A stretch of DNA of 64,000 bases from an uncultured bacterium (lineage in GTDB: Bacteria; Cyanobacteriota; Vampirovibrionia; Gastranaerophilales; Gastranaerophilaceae): positions 165,886-229,885 of the forward strand of contig CASDPF010000001.1 of NCBI GenBank assembly GCA_949282215.1, written 5' to 3'. The notes under the pieces are model-generated. The model searched no databases, was not told the origin of the DNA, and was given only the letters and a program-made list of their open reading frames with translations. Below, piece by piece: positions 41,383-49,960 of this stretch (positions are counted from its first letter, which is position 1; every line of letters begins with the position of its first letter). The position numbers and the translations under genes are program-made.

Positions 41383-41446
41383 ATGTAAATCCTCAACTCT
41401 TCTGATTGCTCAGTATTGCCTCGCCGGTTTTGGACGAGGCTTTTCT
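41383..41446 (+). ncRNA. Candidate small RNA ending in an orphan terminator
   Basis: TATACT at 41371-41376 could be a -10; the hairpin GCCTCG / CGAGGC with a T-rich tail lies at 41418-41446. No plus-strand gene precedes the terminator. The predicted RNA is about 60 nt and converges on the small membrane gene at 41451. No good -35 was found. Confidence 0.3.
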
Positions 41447-41450
41447 TTAG

Positions 41451-41615
41451 TTAAGATTCTTCAACGCTATAACCTGCTTCAATATTTGATTCAGGATTAT
41501 CAATTTTAAAATTATTATCCTTTGAAGATGCATTTACGAGTATTACAACAATACTAATCATAATTATACATAGAATGAGTCCTGCAGTATCTAATAAATA
41601 AGACCTTTCATTCAT
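41451..41615 (-). CDS. Small single-pass membrane protein, 54 residues
   Basis: The frame from ATG 41615 to TAA 41453-41451 encodes MNERSYLLDTAGLILCIIMI, then SIVVILVNASSKDNN and a polar C-terminus ending EAGYSVEES. A single membrane helix spans about residues 10-29. There is no strong Shine-Dalgarno. It fills a gap otherwise without genes. Function unknown. Confidence 0.45.
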   Translation of the reverse strand: MNERSYLLDTAGLILCIIMISIVVILVNASSKDNNFKIDNPESNIEAGYSVEES

Positions 41616-41737
41616 ATAAATACCCTATATTCATATTATAAACTTATTTTTACAAATTTTCAATATAACTTATATTAAGATGATGACAAAAATTAAATAT
41701 TAAGCTATAATTATACAAGTTAAGAGAGGATTTTGAA

Positions 41738-42328
41738 ATGAGAGAATTAGTAGAAAAAGGTCAACACGTAATAATGATTCCGGCAGATTTCAAATTTGCC
41801 AATAAAGGTACTATAACCGACGTAAATGCAGATGGTTTTACTCTTGAATTAGAATATGAACCTAAAGGTATATTAAGGAGTAATTATTGCGAATTCTATT
41901 TGGAAACTAAAAATGGTACGCTATATTTTGATTCTTATCCAAAATCCATTGATGGAAATACTTTGTTGATTGCAAGTCCAGCAAAGCACAAATTTTTACA
42001 AAGACGTCAATATACACGTATCAAATATGTTTTAGAGCTTGAATTATCTGAAAATGACAATAAATATCCGATTACTACACTTGATATTTCTGCAGGTGGT
42101 ATGAAATTTAAAACAAGCTCAAATGTTAATATAGAAGGGGAATATTATATTACCTTGCCGTTATCAGAAGCTCAAAGCGTAACTTGCAGATATATTCCTA
42201 TCCGTATTGAAAAAGGAAACGACGGAACCTATACTCACTCAGGACGTTTTGCATACGATGCCAATAAAGATAAAATGACTCTTATTCAGTATTGTACCAA
42301 AAGAAGTATTGAGATAAAAAATAAATAA
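41738..42328 (+). CDS. PilZ-domain protein (cyclic-di-GMP receptor)
   Basis: The 196-residue protein has an N-terminal YcgR-like domain (about 1-82) and a PilZ domain with the c-di-GMP motifs RRQYTR (89-94, RxxxR) and DISAGG (116-121, D/NxSxxG). All binding residues are present. Family members change motility, polysaccharide synthesis or adhesion when c-di-GMP rises. It is preceded by AGAGAGGA and followed after two bases by a PLP-enzyme gene. In a window with five pilins it is a plausible post-translational switch, though no diguanylate cyclase is nearby (the cyclase at 52.6 kb makes cAMP-type products). Confidence 0.9.
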   Translation: MRELVEKGQHVIMIPADFKFANKGTITDVNADGFTLELEYEPKGILRSNYCEFYLETKNGTLYFDSYPKSIDGNTLLIASPAKHKFLQRRQYTRIKYVLELELSENDNKYPITTLDISAGGMKFKTSSNVNIEGEYYITLPLSEAQSVTCRYIPIRIEKGNDGTYTHSGRFAYDANKDKMTLIQYCTKRSIEIKNK

Positions 42329-42330
42329 TT

Positions 42331-43368
42331 ATGAGTCTTATACAAACATTAAGGAAAAAATGTCGTAAAACACTTTTTACAACACCGTCACACGCTCAAA
42401 AATTCTTTTTATTCCATAAGCTAAGAAACTTTTATAAGTATGATATCTCGGAAACTGATATATATAATCCGCAAGAGGCACTTTTAAAAGCAGAGGCAAA
42501 AGCTTCAAAGATATATGGAACAAAATCAACACTGTTTTTAACAAACGGCTCTACAAGCGGTATAATAGCAGCAGTTCTTGCATGTACTAAAAATAATGAT
42601 AACGTACTTCTGTGGAAAAATGCTCATCCGTGCCATCGTAATGCAGTGAAACTTTCAGGTGCAAATCCTATCTATTATGATTTAGACATATCTGCTGAAT
42701 GGGGGATTCCTCTAGCCGTTAACCCTTCTAAAATTGAAGAATTTTTTAAAAAGCAAAAAATAAAAGCTCTTATAATCACCTCTCCAACCTATGAAGGTAT
42801 AGTATCCGATATTAAAACAATTAAAACTTTATGTGATAAATACGGTACTTACCTAATCGTAGATGAAGCTCATGGTGCTTTGTATCCTTTTTCTGAGAAC
42901 TTACCGCAAAGTGCAGTTACAATCGCAGATTTTACAATTCAGTCGTTGCACAAGACTGCAGGAGGGCTTAATCCTACGGCTTTACTGCACTGCAATTGCG
43001 ATATTAATATTAGAGAATCACTTAATTTAATCAATACAACATCACCATCATATCCTTTACTTGCCTCAATAGAAGCAAATATTAATTATCTCAATTCAAA
43101 ACGAGGGAAAAAAGCCATAGAATCCCTGATAACAAATATTAATGAGTTTAAAGCCAACTGCACAAATTGTGAATTTTATGGAGATGATTCTACTAAAATT
43201 CTTGTAAAACATAATAAATATTCAGGATTTAAACTTTCTGAAATTTTGTATGAAAAAGAAAATATTGAAGATGAAATTACAAATGAAAAATCAACAATGC
43301 TGCTTTGTGGAATTGGCACCACAAAAAAAAGTTTAGATCGTCTTGAAAAAGCTTTAAAAAATTTGTAA
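42331..43368 (+). CDS. PLP-dependent Orn/Lys/Arg decarboxylase-like protein, short form
   Basis: The 345-residue protein matches the fold-type-I PLP core of the group III decarboxylases: TLFLTNGSTSGIIAAVLAC, HPCHRNAVKLSGA, DEAHGA and the PLP lysine K208 in SLHKTAGGLNP. Full-length members such as YaaO or SpeA are about 480 residues or more. Here the C-terminal domain is much reduced (ending LLCGIGTTKKSLDRLEKALK), so activity as a decarboxylase is uncertain. It lies two bases after the PilZ gene, in the same operon. Polyamine or lysine/arginine metabolism is the likely area. Confidence 0.82.
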   Translation: MSLIQTLRKKCRKTLFTTPSHAQKFFLFHKLRNFYKYDISETDIYNPQEALLKAEAKASKIYGTKSTLFLTNGSTSGIIAAVLACTKNNDNVLLWKNAHPCHRNAVKLSGANPIYYDLDISAEWGIPLAVNPSKIEEFFKKQKIKALIITSPTYEGIVSDIKTIKTLCDKYGTYLIVDEAHGALYPFSENLPQSAVTIADFTIQSLHKTAGGLNPTALLHCNCDINIRESLNLINTTSPSYPLLASIEANINYLNSKRGKKAIESLITNINEFKANCTNCEFYGDDSTKILVKHNKYSGFKLSEILYEKENIEDEITNEKSTMLLCGIGTTKKSLDRLEKALKNL

Positions 43369-43396
43369 CAAATTGTTAATAAAGATAATAATTATT

Positions 43397-43424
43397 TAAA
43401 GAAAATCCACAAAAAAGCCGATAA
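43397..43424 (+). promoter_or_regulatory. Sigma-28/FliA-like promoter for 43481-45478
   Basis: TAAA, 16 bases, GCCGATAA: the -10 box is identical to the FliA consensus. It lies 57 bases before the start codon. It is the same arrangement as at 12963-12990 and 63941-63968. Confidence 0.65.
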
Positions 43425-43480
43425 CCATAGCAAGAATATATTACGATACTAAAATTTTGAAAGGAAAAAGTACGTAAACT

Positions 43481-45478
43481 ATGGGACTGGCAGCATCACA
43501 AGCTAGATTATTATCTATCACGTCACGTATGGCTGATAATGAGTTAAGATCACAACTCATTAACAATGCCAAGATGCGTCTTACGAACGAAAGTTCTAAA
43601 GTAAGTGATGAATATATTGCTGCATTGAACAAAACCCAGTTAATGATGAGTAATTATAACCAGCTTGGAGAAAAACAATATCAAGATTTAACATTTAACA
43701 GCTTAACAGCTTATGGTCCGCAAAATAACCAATACGGTCTTGTTAACAAATCCGGTGAATTATTAGTTTCTGAATTAGATACAGCCAGATATCAAGAAGC
43801 ATTTAAAAAAGCATCAGAAGATAAAGAAATTGAAGAAGGCGATACTGAAGGGCTTAATGCGAAAGCTCTTGAAGAATTCCTAAAATCATACGGTCTTGAA
43901 AAAACTACAACTTATTTTGAGCAAGATCAGGTCTATGCATTTGATAAAGACATGCAAAGAATTTGGGAAGGGGATATGGTATATGAATATATTCCTGTCA
44001 CTGACGCAAACCCTCAACCTGAAGTTATAAGAGTATCAGGACTTCATTACGGTTATGAAAAATCTAAAAACTCTGTAGAATACGGAGTATACGAAAAATT
44101 ACTAAAAGAATATCAAGTTGCAGATTCCGCATATACAGCTGCAGTTAAAAATTATATGAAAGAATATGTATATAAAGCAACAGCATCATTCGGCGGAACT
44201 CAAAAAACATACGAAGAAGTTTATAAAGATTTAATGGCTGCTGGAGGAGCTGATACTTCTAACTACAAAAATTATCAAAACTTTATGAAAGATTTATGGG
44301 AAAATAAAATTAAATCAAAGTTAAATCCTGAATGTTCTGATACTTTTAGTACCACTATGGAAAAATATCTAAGTTTGACTCCAAATCAAATTACTAATGA
44401 AACTACCAGTCCAGCTCCAAATAGAGGTTCATTGAGTGATTATCAAAATGCAGGAGCTATAATTGATAGCGTAAATCATACTATTACTTGGCCATCAGAC
44501 AAAGATCCTGAAGAATTACTACCGGAACAAGGCGGTAATGCTGACTTAAATGGAGATGGTGCAACCTGGACAGAAATTGTAGAAATTGAAATTACTGAAG
44601 AATATATTGCAGATGTAATGAAAACAATGTACCAATATTTCCAAAGCGGAATTATGGGAGCATTGGACAGAAATAAATTTGGCTCAGGTAATGCGGAAGT
44701 TGATGCGGCGAGAGATGAATACTATGAAAAATCTCAACAACTTTCACAATTCATTTTTGGTACTGATATTGGTGCAAAATACTATGATAACTTAGACGAT
44801 ATGGAGTGGATTCTATATGGACCATATATAGATGATGATCCTACCAAAGGAAGGAGTAATGCACCATTATTCCCAACCACAGCACTTGACGGCACTGAAG
44901 GCGGTGTTGCCGGTGAATATGTACAAGTTGAAGATACAATCGGCGGTCAAAACGTTGTAAATGATTATTATTGTAACTTCCAAGCTGTAATTGATGTATA
45001 TCTTTGCGAAAAAATGATGGATGAATTTGGAACTCCAAAATATACTTGGGTAGATGTAAATGATCCTGGGTCTGATGGCGAAGCTAAAGCAAAATGGTAC
45101 ACAAACCTTTTTGAAAGAATGCTTGAAGGCGGATATACAACTATAGAAAAAGGCCTAGCTTCAAGTCAAGAATGGTTACAATATGCCTTAGAAAGCAGTT
45201 TGGTTTCAATGGAACAAGTTAATGGCGACGATGAATGGGTATCCACAATGTATACAAACTGTAGTGATATTACCGAATCATCAGTTGATGTAGATATTAC
45301 AAAGGCTGAAGCTGAATATAATAAAGCTATGAATAAAATTCAAGCAAAAGATAAAAGATATGATATTGAACTTAAAAATATTGACACCGAACACAATTCA
45401 CTACAAACAGAATATGATTCAATAAAATCCGTAATGGATAAAAACGTTGAGAGAAACTTTAAAATGTTTGAAGCATAA
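43481..45478 (+). CDS. MG.ASQARLL-family protein with alpha-rich middle
   Basis: The 665-residue protein begins MGLAASQARLLSITSRMAD and ends with KAEAEYNKAMNKIQAKDKRY, a further helix, then DKNVERNFKMFEA. Both ends are shared with the protein at 10897-12927, but the middle is unrelated: helical, acidic and without GLUG motifs. Two conserved helical ends around a variable core is the plan of flagellin-like or hook-associated axial proteins, so an exported filament or cap is possible; no secretion signal is visible. GAAAGGAAAA precedes ATG and a FliA-like promoter lies upstream. Monocistronic with a good terminator. Confidence 0.75.
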   Translation: MGLAASQARLLSITSRMADNELRSQLINNAKMRLTNESSKVSDEYIAALNKTQLMMSNYNQLGEKQYQDLTFNSLTAYGPQNNQYGLVNKSGELLVSELDTARYQEAFKKASEDKEIEEGDTEGLNAKALEEFLKSYGLEKTTTYFEQDQVYAFDKDMQRIWEGDMVYEYIPVTDANPQPEVIRVSGLHYGYEKSKNSVEYGVYEKLLKEYQVADSAYTAAVKNYMKEYVYKATASFGGTQKTYEEVYKDLMAAGGADTSNYKNYQNFMKDLWENKIKSKLNPECSDTFSTTMEKYLSLTPNQITNETTSPAPNRGSLSDYQNAGAIIDSVNHTITWPSDKDPEELLPEQGGNADLNGDGATWTEIVEIEITEEYIADVMKTMYQYFQSGIMGALDRNKFGSGNAEVDAARDEYYEKSQQLSQFIFGTDIGAKYYDNLDDMEWILYGPYIDDDPTKGRSNAPLFPTTALDGTEGGVAGEYVQVEDTIGGQNVVNDYYCNFQAVIDVYLCEKMMDEFGTPKYTWVDVNDPGSDGEAKAKWYTNLFERMLEGGYTTIEKGLASSQEWLQYALESSLVSMEQVNGDDEWVSTMYTNCSDITESSVDVDITKAEAEYNKAMNKIQAKDKRYDIELKNIDTEHNSLQTEYDSIKSVMDKNVERNFKMFEA

Positions 45479-45483
45479 AACAA

Positions 45484-45510
45484 AATCCCGCTTATAGCGG
45501 GATTTTTTAT
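45484..45510 (+). terminator. Terminator of the 43481 gene
   Basis: Stem AATCCCGC / GCGGGATT, loop TTATA, six T residues. Confidence 0.92.
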
Positions 45511-45611
45511 AATATCTTAATACGATATAAAGATTATGTAAGGAAATCCCAATTAGCGTATCTTTTGAATTATAATAATAACATAGGTTAGAAAAATAAA
45601 TGGAGATCATC

Positions 45612-45896
45612 ATGGATACAGTTAATGAAATTCTTACAAAATTAGAAAATGCAGACAATACAACAAAAAATGAGCTTGAAAATAAACTAGTAAATATTGG
45701 AACAGAAGCTCTTCCTCAATTAGTTGATCAATTACAAGTTGTAAGAGGTATCAAAAGAGGTGTTGTTGCAATGACTTTGATAAGAATTGGCGATGCTTCC
45801 ATTAAATATTTAGAAAAAGCTGCTCATGAAAATAAAGAGTTTGAATGGGTTGCAGAATACCTGATTAGAGAAATTAAAGGTGAAATCGCAGCTTAG
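45612..45896 (+). CDS. Small HEAT-repeat-like protein
   Basis: ATG 45612 has GGAG correctly spaced; an in-frame ATG 12 bases earlier overlaps that site and is unlikely. The 94-residue product is two to three HEAT-type helical pairs (NKLVNIGTEALPQLVDQLQ, then RGVVAMTLIRIGDASIKYLE), a protein-interaction fold also seen in phycobilisome lyase-like proteins of cyanobacteria. No active site is seen. It is monocistronic with its own terminator. Function unknown. Confidence 0.75.
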   Translation: MDTVNEILTKLENADNTTKNELENKLVNIGTEALPQLVDQLQVVRGIKRGVVAMTLIRIGDASIKYLEKAAHENKEFEWVAEYLIREIKGEIAA

Positions 45897-45917
45897 TTTA
45901 AAAATTTTATAAGTTTA

Positions 45918-45945
45918 AAATCCGCTTCAAAAGCGGATTTTTTTA
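45918..45945 (+). terminator. Terminator of the HEAT-like gene
   Basis: Stem AAATCCGCTT / AAGCGGATTT with loop CAA and a T tract. It overlaps the -10 region of the next gene. Confidence 0.92.
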
Positions 45946-45960
45946 TGCTAATATTTACAT

Positions 45961-47481
45961 ATGGATATGGGGAAAGCTTTATTATTTTATTTCACTCTTT
46001 TTTTGTTCATATTTGCCATTTGTACAAACTCAATTCATTATGATTTTGACTTATGGGCAAGGCTAATTGCAGGCATGGGGGTAATTGACGGGGGAGGAGT
46101 TCTAAAATCTGATTTTCTCTCATACACTCCAGTACATACTTGGTATGACCATGAGTGGGGCTCCGGTGTGATTTTCTATTTGTTTTTAAAGCTTTTCGGA
46201 CCATTTAGTCTAATAATTCTTGAAAGCATATTATACTTTGGAATATTTTTCCTAATAAGTCGAATAATAAAATTACGGGCAAATTCGACACCTTATAATA
46301 TAATTTTTTACATTTTTCCAATAATTGCTGTAGCTGAAAATTTTAACAACCCGGTAAGATGTCATTTATTCTCATTTTTGCTGTTCACAGTATTTTTATA
46401 CATCTTAGAACTGACTAAAAAAGGAAAATATAAGCCTCTTTTTTTGATACCGATACTTACAATTATATGGAACAATTTGCATGGCGGAGTAGTATCAGGT
46501 CTCGGGCTAATTGTAATTTACATTATAGGTGAATTCATAAATAGGAAACCAATAAAATACTACTTAATTACATTATTAATATCACTACCGTTATTAATAA
46601 TTAATCCGTGGGGAGTTGATTATATAAAATTTCTACTTATGGCAAACACAATGAAGCGGCCTGAAGTTGCTGAATGGTGGGGGATATTTGCTAAAATAAA
46701 TATTTTTCGGTTCCTTCCGTTTAAATTATTCATGTTAGGAATTGTAGTAATTGAATTACTAACACTGATTAAAAACAAAGCAACTAAACTTACAGACTGG
46801 TGGAATAATTTAGACAAAACCAAATATATTACACTTCTTACAACACTCTACCTAGGATTTACCAAAGTAAAACTGCTTCCGTTTTTTGTAATTACAGGTA
46901 CAATATTTGGATATGAAGATTTTTATAAACTTATATCAAAATTAAAATTTCCTGAGTGGAAAAACAAAGCAGTATATGCTGTTTTACTCACAATGACAGT
47001 CTTCTCGATTCTAATCAAGGATATTTCAATTCCTGTAAACTTTGACGCATATCCTGTTAAAGAAGTTGAGTTTGTAAAAGTTAATAAATTAAAAGGAAAA
47101 ATTCTTGTAAACTTTGGATTAGGAAGCTATGTAGCATACAAACTATATCCTGATAATCTTATTTTCATGGATGGAAGATATGAAGAAGTTTATTATGAAG
47201 GCATGGTTCCTTTATTAAAAAAATTCTATCTCGTAATGCCATATTGGAACGAAATACTTGTAAAATATCCTCCTGACTTGATGATATTGGAAAATGATTA
47301 CCCTGTATACAGAGTTCTAAAAGACTCAAAAAGCTGGGTAAATGTATATGAAGGAAAGAGATTTGGAGTCTTTGTAAAAAAAGAGGATGTAAAAAAAGAC
47401 TACAAACTGCCATCTCTAGACATTAAATATTACAAAGATACATTATTTGATACAGATATAAAATTCAAAAAACGAGTATAA
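45961..47481 (+). CDS. Multi-pass membrane protein, GT-C-like
   Basis: The 506-residue protein has about ten membrane helices and a large first loop with HYDFDLWARLIAGMGV and HTWYDHEWGSGVIFYLF, acidic residues in a DxW and DHEW context like those of GT-C lipid-linked glycosyltransferases. A soluble C-terminal domain follows (VEFVKVNKLKGKILVNFGLG). Similar proteins are found beside polysaccharide genes, but the family has no certain function. TAATAT lies six bases before the ATG and no ribosome site is present, so the transcript is leaderless. The patatin gene starts eight bases after its stop. Confidence 0.72.
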   Translation: MDMGKALLFYFTLFLFIFAICTNSIHYDFDLWARLIAGMGVIDGGGVLKSDFLSYTPVHTWYDHEWGSGVIFYLFLKLFGPFSLIILESILYFGIFFLISRIIKLRANSTPYNIIFYIFPIIAVAENFNNPVRCHLFSFLLFTVFLYILELTKKGKYKPLFLIPILTIIWNNLHGGVVSGLGLIVIYIIGEFINRKPIKYYLITLLISLPLLIINPWGVDYIKFLLMANTMKRPEVAEWWGIFAKINIFRFLPFKLFMLGIVVIELLTLIKNKATKLTDWWNNLDKTKYITLLTTLYLGFTKVKLLPFFVITGTIFGYEDFYKLISKLKFPEWKNKAVYAVLLTMTVFSILIKDISIPVNFDAYPVKEVEFVKVNKLKGKILVNFGLGSYVAYKLYPDNLIFMDGRYEEVYYEGMVPLLKKFYLVMPYWNEILVKYPPDLMILENDYPVYRVLKDSKSWVNVYEGKRFGVFVKKEDVKKDYKLPSLDIKYYKDTLFDTDIKFKKRV

Positions 47482-47488
47482 TGATAAT

Positions 47489-48688
47489 ATGGAAAATAAA
47501 TCTTTTAAATACACATGCTTATTTGGCGGAGGAGCAATCAGAGGTGCGGCATATTGCGGTACAGTAAAAGCTATGGAAGAGTTGGGTATTAATCCAAGCA
47601 CAATTGCAGGATCATCAGTGGGGTCAGTTATTGCAGGACTTTTGGCTGTTGGATATACTGCTCGTGAATTAAAAGAAATTTTTATGCAAGTTAACTTTGA
47701 GCTATTCAGAGATTTGCAATTTGCTATCGGTCCGCAATTTGCACTTAGTAAAGGTGAAGTTTTTCTTGACTGGCTGAGGGAAACTATTGAGAAAAAATTT
47801 TATGGAGAAAGCTACAAGAAAGGCTCTCATAAAGCTGTAACATTTAGTGATTTAGATAAAAATCTCGTAATAATAACAACAGATTTATCGAGTTTTAAAT
47901 GTAAAGAATTTTCAAAAACAGAAACTCCTGATTTTGAAATTGCAACAGCTATAAGGATTTCCTGCAGTATGCCCGGACTTATGAAACCTTATGAATACAA
48001 TAACAGAGTGCTGGTTGACGGAGATTTGCAAAAAAGTTCTCCAATGTGGAAACTAACAAAATCACTCCAACCTGATGATGAAAGAATTCTAGAATTCAGA
48101 CTTGAAGGTGATTTTGAAGGAAATGAAAAAAATACTATTGAATATATTAACTCTCTTTACAGCTACGCAACCATTATTGCTACCGAATTTATAATGGATA
48201 TTTATAATGACCGTGACAAATTTGATTACATTGTTATTAATACGGGAGATATTAATATCGTAGATTTTAATCTTGCAGCTGAAAAAAGAGAATACCTGAT
48301 TGAAGCCGGCTATAATCAGACTATGGAATATTTTAAAATAGCTCTGCCTAAGAAAAAAGCAATATTGCTAGAGGTCTATCAAACTATTTACAATTATCTA
48401 AAAAAAGTTAAAAAGAATATTTCTGCAAACAATATTCAACAAGGTAAATCTACTCTATCAGATTTGTTTGTATATTTGTGCGATTACGTCCAGATAATTG
48501 ATAAAAAGGATTATGACCTGATAAAAGATTTTAAAAATATCATGTATGAAAATCTGGTATTTCCGCCTCTATTCGGAAAAATTAAACTAAAAAATGAAAA
48601 ATATCTTACATGCCTCCTAGAACAATTGTTAACCAAAATATCTGATAAAATTATTGAATTTAAAGATTATATAAATAACATCGCATAA
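47489..48688 (+). CDS. Patatin-like phospholipase
   Basis: The 399-residue protein has the oxyanion-hole motif GGGAIRG (13-19), the nucleophile elbow GSSVG with S43, and the catalytic Asp in VDGDL (D177). These make the Ser-Asp dyad of cytosolic phospholipase A2-like enzymes. The C-terminal 170 residues are helical and unrelated to known motifs. No signal peptide is present, so it acts in the cytoplasm or is exported by another route. TATAAT lies exactly six bases before the ATG, so it has its own leaderless promoter in addition to possible read-through. Confidence 0.88.
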   Translation: MENKSFKYTCLFGGGAIRGAAYCGTVKAMEELGINPSTIAGSSVGSVIAGLLAVGYTARELKEIFMQVNFELFRDLQFAIGPQFALSKGEVFLDWLRETIEKKFYGESYKKGSHKAVTFSDLDKNLVIITTDLSSFKCKEFSKTETPDFEIATAIRISCSMPGLMKPYEYNNRVLVDGDLQKSSPMWKLTKSLQPDDERILEFRLEGDFEGNEKNTIEYINSLYSYATIIATEFIMDIYNDRDKFDYIVINTGDINIVDFNLAAEKREYLIEAGYNQTMEYFKIALPKKKAILLEVYQTIYNYLKKVKKNISANNIQQGKSTLSDLFVYLCDYVQIIDKKDYDLIKDFKNIMYENLVFPPLFGKIKLKNEKYLTCLLEQLLTKISDKIIEFKDYINNIA

Positions 48689-48691
48689 AAA

Positions 48692-48717
48692 AAGAACCCT
48701 GATAAAGGTTCTTTTTT
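48692..48717 (+). terminator. Terminator after the patatin gene
   Basis: Stem AAAGAACC / GGTTCTTT with T tract. Directly beside the convergent tRNA gene. Confidence 0.85.
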
Positions 48718-48720
48718 AAA

Positions 48721-48807
48721 TGCCCTGGGCCAGACTTGAACTGGCACTGAGTGATTAACCCAATTGGATTTTAAGTCCAACGCGTCTACCGATTCCGCCA
48801 CCAGGGC
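48721..48807 (-). tRNA. tRNA-Leu (anticodon UAA)
   Basis: The minus strand reads GCCCTGG at 48807-48801, D arm with GGTAGACGC, anticodon stem GGACTTAAAATCC with TAA in the loop, a long variable arm and T arm CAGTTCAAGTCTG, closed by CCAGGGC and discriminator A at 48721. The CCA end is not encoded. Length and the long variable arm fit class II tRNA-Leu, which reads UUA and UUG codons. Confidence 0.97.
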
Positions 48808-48917
48808 TCGGATATTTGTTTTTCAAGCTCTTTAATCTTACCTAAAAGATATATAAATGTCAATCACATTCTTTAATTTTAATTATTAAGAAATATTAAA
48901 TATAAATTATAATAAAA

Positions 48918-48953
48918 AGCAACTTTTTATTACTTATAGACTTATTATATATA
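48918..48953 (+). promoter_or_regulatory. Shared surface-gene element, copy 2
   Basis: AGCAACT, 15 bases, ACTTATTATATATA. The second box starts 38 bases before the ATG at 48978. The box has one extra A compared with the other copies. Confidence 0.5.
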
Positions 48954-48977
48954 GAGTATATAGTATAAGGATTTATT

Positions 48978-49955
48978 ATGGCATTTAGTTTAAATAAATT
49001 AGGCGATGCATTATTAAAAATAGGAACTTCAACACTGCAAACCGGAACATTTTACGCGACAGCGAAAGCACTAAATTCTCCTTGTAATAGTGCAAGCATT
49101 TTCGGCTGCGGAGGATTTGGCGGGTATGCTGGATTTCCAATGGGAGGATATACCATGGGAGGATATTCTATGGGAGGTTATTCTATGGGAGGTTATCCAT
49201 CCATGGCATGTTATAGTCAACTTGGAATGATGGATCCTTATGCATCCCAAATGGCTATCGGCCAAGCATACGGACAAGGTTATGCACTCGGTGAACAAAT
49301 GAAAGCACAAGGTGCAGCAGGCATGTTTTCTACATCTTTGGGATTTCAATCAATACCGGGATTTCAAAATATTTACCAACAAAATAGTCAAAAACTAAAT
49401 CCAACAAATAATGAAGCAGCAGAAAAATTTGAAAATCATCCGACAGAACTGGGTGAGCAATTTGAAGAAAATTCAAGCAGCGGCAAAACTACTCAATTTG
49501 TTATGAATGACTGGAGTTCAAAAGCAGAGGGTAAAGAAAAAGACGAAGAATATAAAGAATATACATCGAACTTTGCAAAATCATATATAGCGCATATGGA
49601 CGAAACTTCAGGCAATAAAGACAATGAAATAACAAAAGAAGAATACTTAAAATATAATATGGCAGCAGACCTTTCTAAAAATGCAACAGAAGCAGAAATA
49701 GCTTCATATAAACAAATTGCAAATACATCATTTGATAAAATTGATCAAAATGGTGACGGCAAGATAGATTGGAAAGAAATGTCAGCATTACTGAGTACTT
49801 ATGATGCCATGAGTGGTAAAAGAGATGGAAAAATAAGTGCAAATGAATTAGAAGCAGGATTCGGAGGTCTTACAAATGCTAACTCAACAGCAATGGATAC
49901 ACAATTAAGAAACGAATATACCCGCTTATTTGGAAAAACTAAAAAAGAAGAATAA
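48978..49955 (+). CDS. Low-complexity Gly/Tyr/Met repeat protein with EF-hands
   Basis: The 325-residue protein has a helical N-terminus (FSLNKLGDALLKIGTSTLQT), a Gly/Tyr/Met-rich repeat (GGYTMGGYSMGGYSMGGY, residues about 55-72), a Gln/Ala-rich link and a C-terminal region with EF-hand loops: DETSGNKDNEITKEEY, DKIDQNGDGKIDWKEM (canonical) and a degenerate AMSGKRDGKISANELE. It should bind calcium. No signal peptide. AAGGATT precedes ATG. The Gly/Tyr repeat suggests an extended adhesive or scaffold segment. It shares its promoter element with three other genes of unknown function. Confidence 0.75.
   Translation: MAFSLNKLGDALLKIGTSTLQTGTFYATAKALNSPCNSASIFGCGGFGGYAGFPMGGYTMGGYSMGGYSMGGYPSMACYSQLGMMDPYASQMAIGQAYGQGYALGEQMKAQGAAGMFSTSLGFQSIPGFQNIYQQNSQKLNPTNNEAAEKFENHPTELGEQFEENSSSGKTTQFVMNDWSSKAEGKEKDEEYKEYTSNFAKSYIAHMDETSGNKDNEITKEEYLKYNMAADLSKNATEAEIASYKQIANTSFDKIDQNGDGKIDWKEMSALLSTYDAMSGKRDGKISANELEAGFGGLTNANSTAMDTQLRNEYTRLFGKTKKEE
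49140..49199 (+). repeat. Four tandem 15-bp repeats inside the EF-hand gene
   Basis: Units of the form ATGGGAGGATATWCY (second half varied) at 49140, 49155, 49170 and 49185 encode MGGY-(T/S/P) units. The third and fourth are nearly identical, so copy number can change by slippage without breaking the frame. Confidence 0.85.
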
Positions 49956-49960
49956 AAAAA

